A stretch of 9,335 bases of DNA, taken from assembly GCA_947629805.1 (NCBI GenBank), contig CANRFE010000047.1, positions 1-9,335 of the forward strand. The letters run 5' to 3'. The translations under genes and the position numbers were made by a program. The notes beneath the pieces were generated by a model. The model saw nothing but the letters and a program-made list of their open reading frames with translations. It searched no databases and was not told the DNA's origin. Position 1 is the first letter of the stretch. The number at the start of each line of letters is the position of its first letter. The stretch is from an uncultured Clostridia bacterium (lineage in GTDB: Bacteria > Bacillota > Clostridia > TANB77 > CAG-508). Positions 6,931-9,335 of the stretch are shown here, in pieces.

Positions 6931-8634
6931 TTAAAATTTCTTAAAATAGGGAAATAAATTAATTTTTTGTGGTGGTAATATTTTATTTCCATCAGATAAA
7001 AAACATAAACAAGAAAATGTTTCTAACTTTTGTGTAAAAAAATTTGTATCAAAAATATAGTCTGTTTGAAAATAGGAATTAAAAGATTCCGAAAGACTAG
7101 AGTTTTTAGATTGAAAAAGGTGAAATAAATAATTAAAATTTGTTTCTTTTGCATTTTCAGAAATCGTTTTAGAAACTTTTTCTTTTTCTTCCTTTCCAAT
7201 TTGCTTTTGTGCATCTTCAATAGTAAACATATCGTCTGTACGGAACCAAAGTTTATTGACCAGATTTTGAACAATTACTTTCACAGAAGAAGAATTATTT
7301 AGAGTATTTAATAAAGAAGTATAACTTTGCGTTGCAACAATATTAATACATTTTGCCTCTCTGCTTTGGCTAAAAAAGGAAGCATCCGATAAAGTAACAT
7401 ATTCATGATATTCATCACTAATAAAACAAACACTTCTTTCTTGCTCAAGATGAGAACAATTAGATAGGCGATTCAATACTTCTGTTTGAAAATCTAATTT
7501 TAAATAAGCAGCTATTGTTTTGGCCAAATTTTTATATTCTGCAATATTTAAATTCAAAACAACAATTTTTCCCTTTTTTAATACATCAGAAAAACCTTGA
7601 AAATTAATTTCGCTTTGAGCAGGGCAAAATACTTTTTTTACTTGATAATCGGAAAGAAATAAATTCGTAATACGAGTTACTTCAGATTTTAGAATAGATT
7701 TGGTTCTTTCATCTAAAATAGCATATTCTTTTTCAAAAAAATTTAATGCGGACAATAAATGATAAGTATCTTCTTGGGAAAAATGATTTTGTAAAAACAA
7801 ATTTCTTAAAATTTGAATTTTTTCTTCATAATAATGAGGAAAAACCACCAAATTATGTAACTCTTCAAAAGTAACATAATTATTATTATATAATCTACAA
7901 AGTTTAATACATTCACTTAAAATTTGTTCTACTTTGTCAAGCCAAAAAGATTCTGTATTATTGGGAGAAAATAATAATAAAATGGTTTTGAGACGATTAG
8001 CTAAAACAGAAGCTTTTAAATGTGGTTTGTGTAACGGATTATATTTAATATGACCACTTAAATCTAAAATAATTAAATCTTCATGTCTTTGGCATAGGGT
8101 AGCATATTCTTTTACTTGTAAATAATAATTTCCTTTTACATCTAAAATAAGCATACCTAATTTTTCTTTTGTGACATTACTTTTATATTCCATTAATTGT
8201 TTCGTAAAAGGGTACATAGCAGAAGAAGTTTTTCCTGTGCCAATCGTTCCTGTAATTAAAATATTTTGATACAAACTTTTTTCTGGAATCCTAACGGGAG
8301 TATTTTTCTTATCCGTACCAATGCATAATGAAAAATTTGTTAAAGAAGAAGGATAAGATTTATTTTTTGTATTTTTTTGTGTAGAATTTTTTAAGAAAAT
8401 TTTTTTGGAAAGGGAAAAAGACAAAATAAATTCAGAAAAAAAACAACAGAAAATAGAAGAAATTTTAATAATGTTCCATAAAAAAGGTTGCTCTTTACAA
8501 AGATTAAAAGGATGAATAGCAAAAGAAAAAATAACTATGTCTGCTACATAAACAGGCTTAAAAATAGACCAGTACAGAAAAAATAAGAAAAAACTTAGAA
8601 GAAAAGAAAATAAAATACGTTTGAAAAATGTCAT
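6931..8634 (-). CDS. VirD4/TraG/TraD-like type IV coupling ATPase
   Basis: The 567-residue membrane-anchored ATPase (numbering from the ATG at 8634) resembles coupling proteins that recruit and pump DNA or protein substrates into type IV secretion systems. Two N-terminal membrane segments (about 6-23 and 50-76) precede the ATPase domain. Visible motifs are Walker A GTIGTGKT (129-136), LILDVKG (162-168, like the family DPKG), YNPL (198-201), ESFW (228-231), Walker B VCFISDEY (402-409; D407, E408) and SREAKCINIVATQS (424-437), the family's R-x(n)-ATQS segment. The order fits VirD4/TraD rather than VirB4. The ATG overlaps the stop of the small upstream gene (ATGA, 8631-8634) and has no strong ribosome binding site, suggesting translational coupling. 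A TTG at 8646 is an alternative start. No relaxase or VirB4 is nearby, so the substrate is unknown. Confidence 0.88.
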   Translation of the reverse strand: MTFFKRILFSFLLSFFLFFLYWSIFKPVYVADIVIFSFAIHPFNLCKEQPFLWNIIKISSIFCCFFSEFILSFSLSKKIFLKNSTQKNTKNKSYPSSLTNFSLCIGTDKKNTPVRIPEKSLYQNILITGTIGTGKTSSAMYPFTKQLMEYKSNVTKEKLGMLILDVKGNYYLQVKEYATLCQRHEDLIILDLSGHIKYNPLHKPHLKASVLANRLKTILLLFSPNNTESFWLDKVEQILSECIKLCRLYNNNYVTFEELHNLVVFPHYYEEKIQILRNLFLQNHFSQEDTYHLLSALNFFEKEYAILDERTKSILKSEVTRITNLFLSDYQVKKVFCPAQSEINFQGFSDVLKKGKIVVLNLNIAEYKNLAKTIAAYLKLDFQTEVLNRLSNCSHLEQERSVCFISDEYHEYVTLSDASFFSQSREAKCINIVATQSYTSLLNTLNNSSSVKVIVQNLVNKLWFRTDDMFTIEDAQKQIGKEEKEKVSKTISENAKETNFNYLFHLFQSKNSSLSESFNSYFQTDYIFDTNFFTQKLETFSCLCFLSDGNKILPPQKINLFPYFKKF

Positions 8635-8789
8635 TTTGTATTCCAATCTTTTTGTTTTTTGTACAATTTAAAACCCTGTCTATTTTGGAAAAAATATGCT
8701 TCAAAAAAAGTATAAATAGAATAAAAAGTAATAAAAAAATGAATAATAAAAAATAAGAAAAATAAATTTGTTAAAGTAGTAATAAGCAC
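8631..8789 (-). CDS. Tiny single-helix membrane protein, first gene of the secretion-like operon
   Basis: This is a 52-residue frame starting at GTG (8789-8787), 4 nt after AAAGGAG (8800-8794). It has one long hydrophobic segment (LITTLTNLFFLFFIIHFF and onward) and a hydrophilic, basic tail (QNRQGFKLYKKQKDWNTK). It ends with a TGA that overlaps the coupling ATPase ATG (ATGA), the same arrangement as in the dnaD-dnaI pair, which is the main argument that it is translated. An in-frame ATG at 8828 would give 65 residues (MKNIVLCHLQRS at the start) but lacks a ribosome binding site and would coincide with the predicted transcription start. No family is recognised. It could be a small accessory subunit, or mainly serve to couple translation to the ATPase. 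Confidence 0.5.
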   Translation of the reverse strand: MLITTLTNLFFLFFIIHFFITFYSIYTFFEAYFFQNRQGFKLYKKQKDWNTK

Positions 8790-8834
8790 CACACTCCTTT
8801 GTAGATGACATAATACAATATTTTTCATAAAATG

Positions 8835-8863
8835 TCTATACTTTTTTTGAAAAATGTGGTAAA
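8835..8863 (-). promoter_or_regulatory. Candidate promoter of the secretion-like operon
   Basis: On the minus strand, TTTACC (8863-8858) and TATAGA (8840-8835) are 17 bp apart. Transcription would start near 8828, leaving a leader of about 40 nt containing the AAAGGAG site for the GTG start at 8789. It overlaps the plus-strand -10 element at 8860-8865. The -35 match is only moderate, so this is tentative. Confidence 0.45.
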
Positions 8864-8865
8864 AT
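8857..8865 (+). promoter_or_regulatory. Candidate extended -10 promoter of the DUF1858 gene
   Basis: TGGTAAAAT (TG-n-TAAAAT) forms an extended -10 element. No good -35 lies 16-18 bp upstream. Transcription would start near 8872, giving a leader of about 70 nt. A TTGACA at 8894-8899 has no fitting -10 before the ribosome binding site, so I prefer the extended -10. Confidence 0.42.
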
Positions 8866-8903
8866 GACAAAGGTTCTAATTTTGTAACCAAATTTGACAA
8901 AGG
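8865..8903. repeat. Two direct copies of TGACAAAGG, 30 bp apart
   Basis: TGACAAAGG occurs at 8865-8873 and again at 8895-8903, an offset of exactly 30 bp (about three helical turns). Both lie in the divergent region between the secretion-like operon and the DUF1858 gene. The first copy touches the plus-strand -10 element. They could be operator half-sites, but with only two copies chance cannot be excluded. Confidence 0.4.
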
Positions 8904-8943
8904 CACAAAAAGTTTTTAAGGAAAAGAAAGGAAGGAAAGAAAA

Positions 8944-9132
8944 ATGAAGTTTGATAAAAATACAAAAATAGGAGAAATTTTAGAAGTTGCACCAGAAAAG
9001 GCAGAAATGTTATTACAAGCAGGAATGCATTGTTTAGGTTGTCCTGCTTCTCAAGAAGAGACATTAGAAGAAGCATGTAGTGTGCATGGAATTGACGTAG
9101 AAGAATTAATAGAAAAATTAAATGCAGAATAA
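8944..9132 (+). CDS. DUF1858-family small CxxC protein (hybrid-cluster-protein-associated redox-disulfide type)
   Basis: The 62-residue protein matches the DUF1858 / hybrid-cluster-associated redox disulfide family (TIGR03980-like). It starts with the typical FDKNTKIGEILEVAPEKAEMLLQAGMHC pattern (residues 3-30), followed by the conserved HCLGCPAS with C30 and C33, a third Cys at 45 and a DVEELIEKLN end (51-60). The two cysteines of the CxxC are thought to act in thiol redox chemistry. The precise function is not established, and the family is frequent in anaerobes. The length is full for a stand-alone member. ATG is preceded by a purine-rich GGAAGG (8930-8935). No hybrid cluster protein gene is in the window. 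Only AT-rich sequence, without a clear terminator, follows before the tRNA promoter. Confidence 0.9.
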   Translation: MKFDKNTKIGEILEVAPEKAEMLLQAGMHCLGCPASQEETLEEACSVHGIDVEELIEKLNAE

Positions 9133-9183
9133 AAGACAAACACAAAAAAATCACAAAAAAGTAACAAATTTTTCAAAAATTGA

Positions 9184-9212
9184 TTGACAAATTAAGAAAT
9201 ATATAGTAAACT
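9184..9212 (+). promoter_or_regulatory. Promoter of tRNA-Lys
   Basis: A perfect TTGACA (9184-9189) is followed after 17 bp by TAAACT (9207-9212). Transcription would begin near 9219, about 27 nt before the mature tRNA. The A+T-rich sequence just upstream (9165-9182) could act as an UP element. Confidence 0.65.
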
Positions 9213-9245
9213 ATAGAAGCAGTCGCAATTTATGCGACTTTACTT

Positions 9246-9321
9246 GGGTCATTAGCTCAGGTGGTAGAGCACTTGACTTTTAATCAAGTTGTCCGCGGTT
9301 CGAATCCGCGATGGCTCACCA
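9246..9321 (+). tRNA. tRNA-Lys (anticodon UUU)
   Basis: This is a complete 76-nt cloverleaf. The acceptor stem pairs 9246-9252 (GGGTCAT) with 9311-9317 (ATGGCTC), with one G-T pair. The anticodon stem is CTTGA/TCAAG (9272-9276 with 9284-9288), and the anticodon TTT at 9279-9281 sits in the loop CTTTTAA. The T arm is CGCGG-TTCGAAT-CCGCG (9294-9310). The discriminator base is A at 9318 and CCA is encoded (9319-9321). It decodes AAA/AAG lysine codons. Confidence 0.97.
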
Positions 9322-9335
9322 ATACCAAGGGTTTA

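Noticed and set aside
8894..8922. TTGACA-based promoter for the DUF1858 gene
   Set aside because: The only sequence at the right distance is TAAGGA at 8917-8922, a poor -10 that runs into the purine-rich ribosome binding region.
9165..9182. AT-only inverted repeat as terminator of the DUF1858 gene
   Set aside because: AATTTTT/AAAAATT has no G-C pairs and no following T-run. It is more likely part of the A+T-rich sequence before the tRNA promoter.
5223..9321. Integrative conjugative element inserted at tRNA-Lys
   Set aside because: No integrase, relaxase or repeat of the tRNA 3' end is seen in the window, and the genes lie on the 5' side of the tRNA with a separate gene in between. The right flank beyond 9335 is not visible.
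1..9335. CRISPR array, riboswitch or toxin-antitoxin pair
   Set aside because: No regularly spaced repeats, no recognisable aptamer pattern and no toxin-like gene pair were seen on either strand.

Overview
This window looks like chromosomal DNA of a low-GC Firmicute, probably an anaerobic (Clostridia-like or uncultured gut) lineage. The reasons are the A+T-rich coding sequence, AAAGGAG-type ribosome binding sites, TTGACA/TATAAT-type promoters, a DnaD/DnaB-DnaI pair of Gram-positive helicase-loading proteins, and a DUF1858 redox-type protein typical of anaerobes. The exact taxon cannot be read from the sequence.

Layout, left to right. (1) 1-584, plus: the 3' part of an unrecognised gene that is open at the window edge. 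(2) 680-3133, plus: a complete gyrA with its own promoter and a canonical GyrA-box. (3) 3139-3172: a hairpin with T-runs on both sides, separating gyrA from the convergent minus-strand genes. (4) 3180-5164, minus: a two-gene operon of a DnaD/DnaB-like primosome protein and a DnaI-like AAA+ helicase loader, joined by an ATGA overlap and driven by an extended -10 promoter at 5191-5219. (5) 5223-8789, minus: five membrane-associated genes. In transcription order these are a tiny membrane protein, a VirD4/TraG/TraD-type coupling ATPase, a VirB2/TrbC-like pilin candidate, a TrbL/VirB6-like polytopic membrane protein and a small VirB3/PrgI-like two-helix protein. (6) 8790-8943: a divergent promoter region with overlapping promoter elements and a 9-bp direct repeat. 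(7) 8944-9132, plus: a small CxxC protein of the DUF1858 family. (8) 9246-9321: tRNA-Lys(UUU) with its own promoter and encoded CCA.

The unusual part is region 5. It resembles a type IV secretion or conjugation apparatus reduced to a coupling ATPase, a pilin and two or three inner-membrane parts. No relaxase, VirB4 ATPase, peptidoglycan hydrolase, VirB8-like protein, integrase or att repeat is visible, and it sits between housekeeping genes (gyrA, dnaD-dnaI, tRNA-Lys). It could be a domesticated transfer, secretion or uptake machine, part of a system whose other genes lie elsewhere, or an element remnant. All of its reading frames are intact, which argues against recent decay. The primosome genes follow it on the same strand and may be partly co-transcribed with it by read-through, since no terminator was seen between them.
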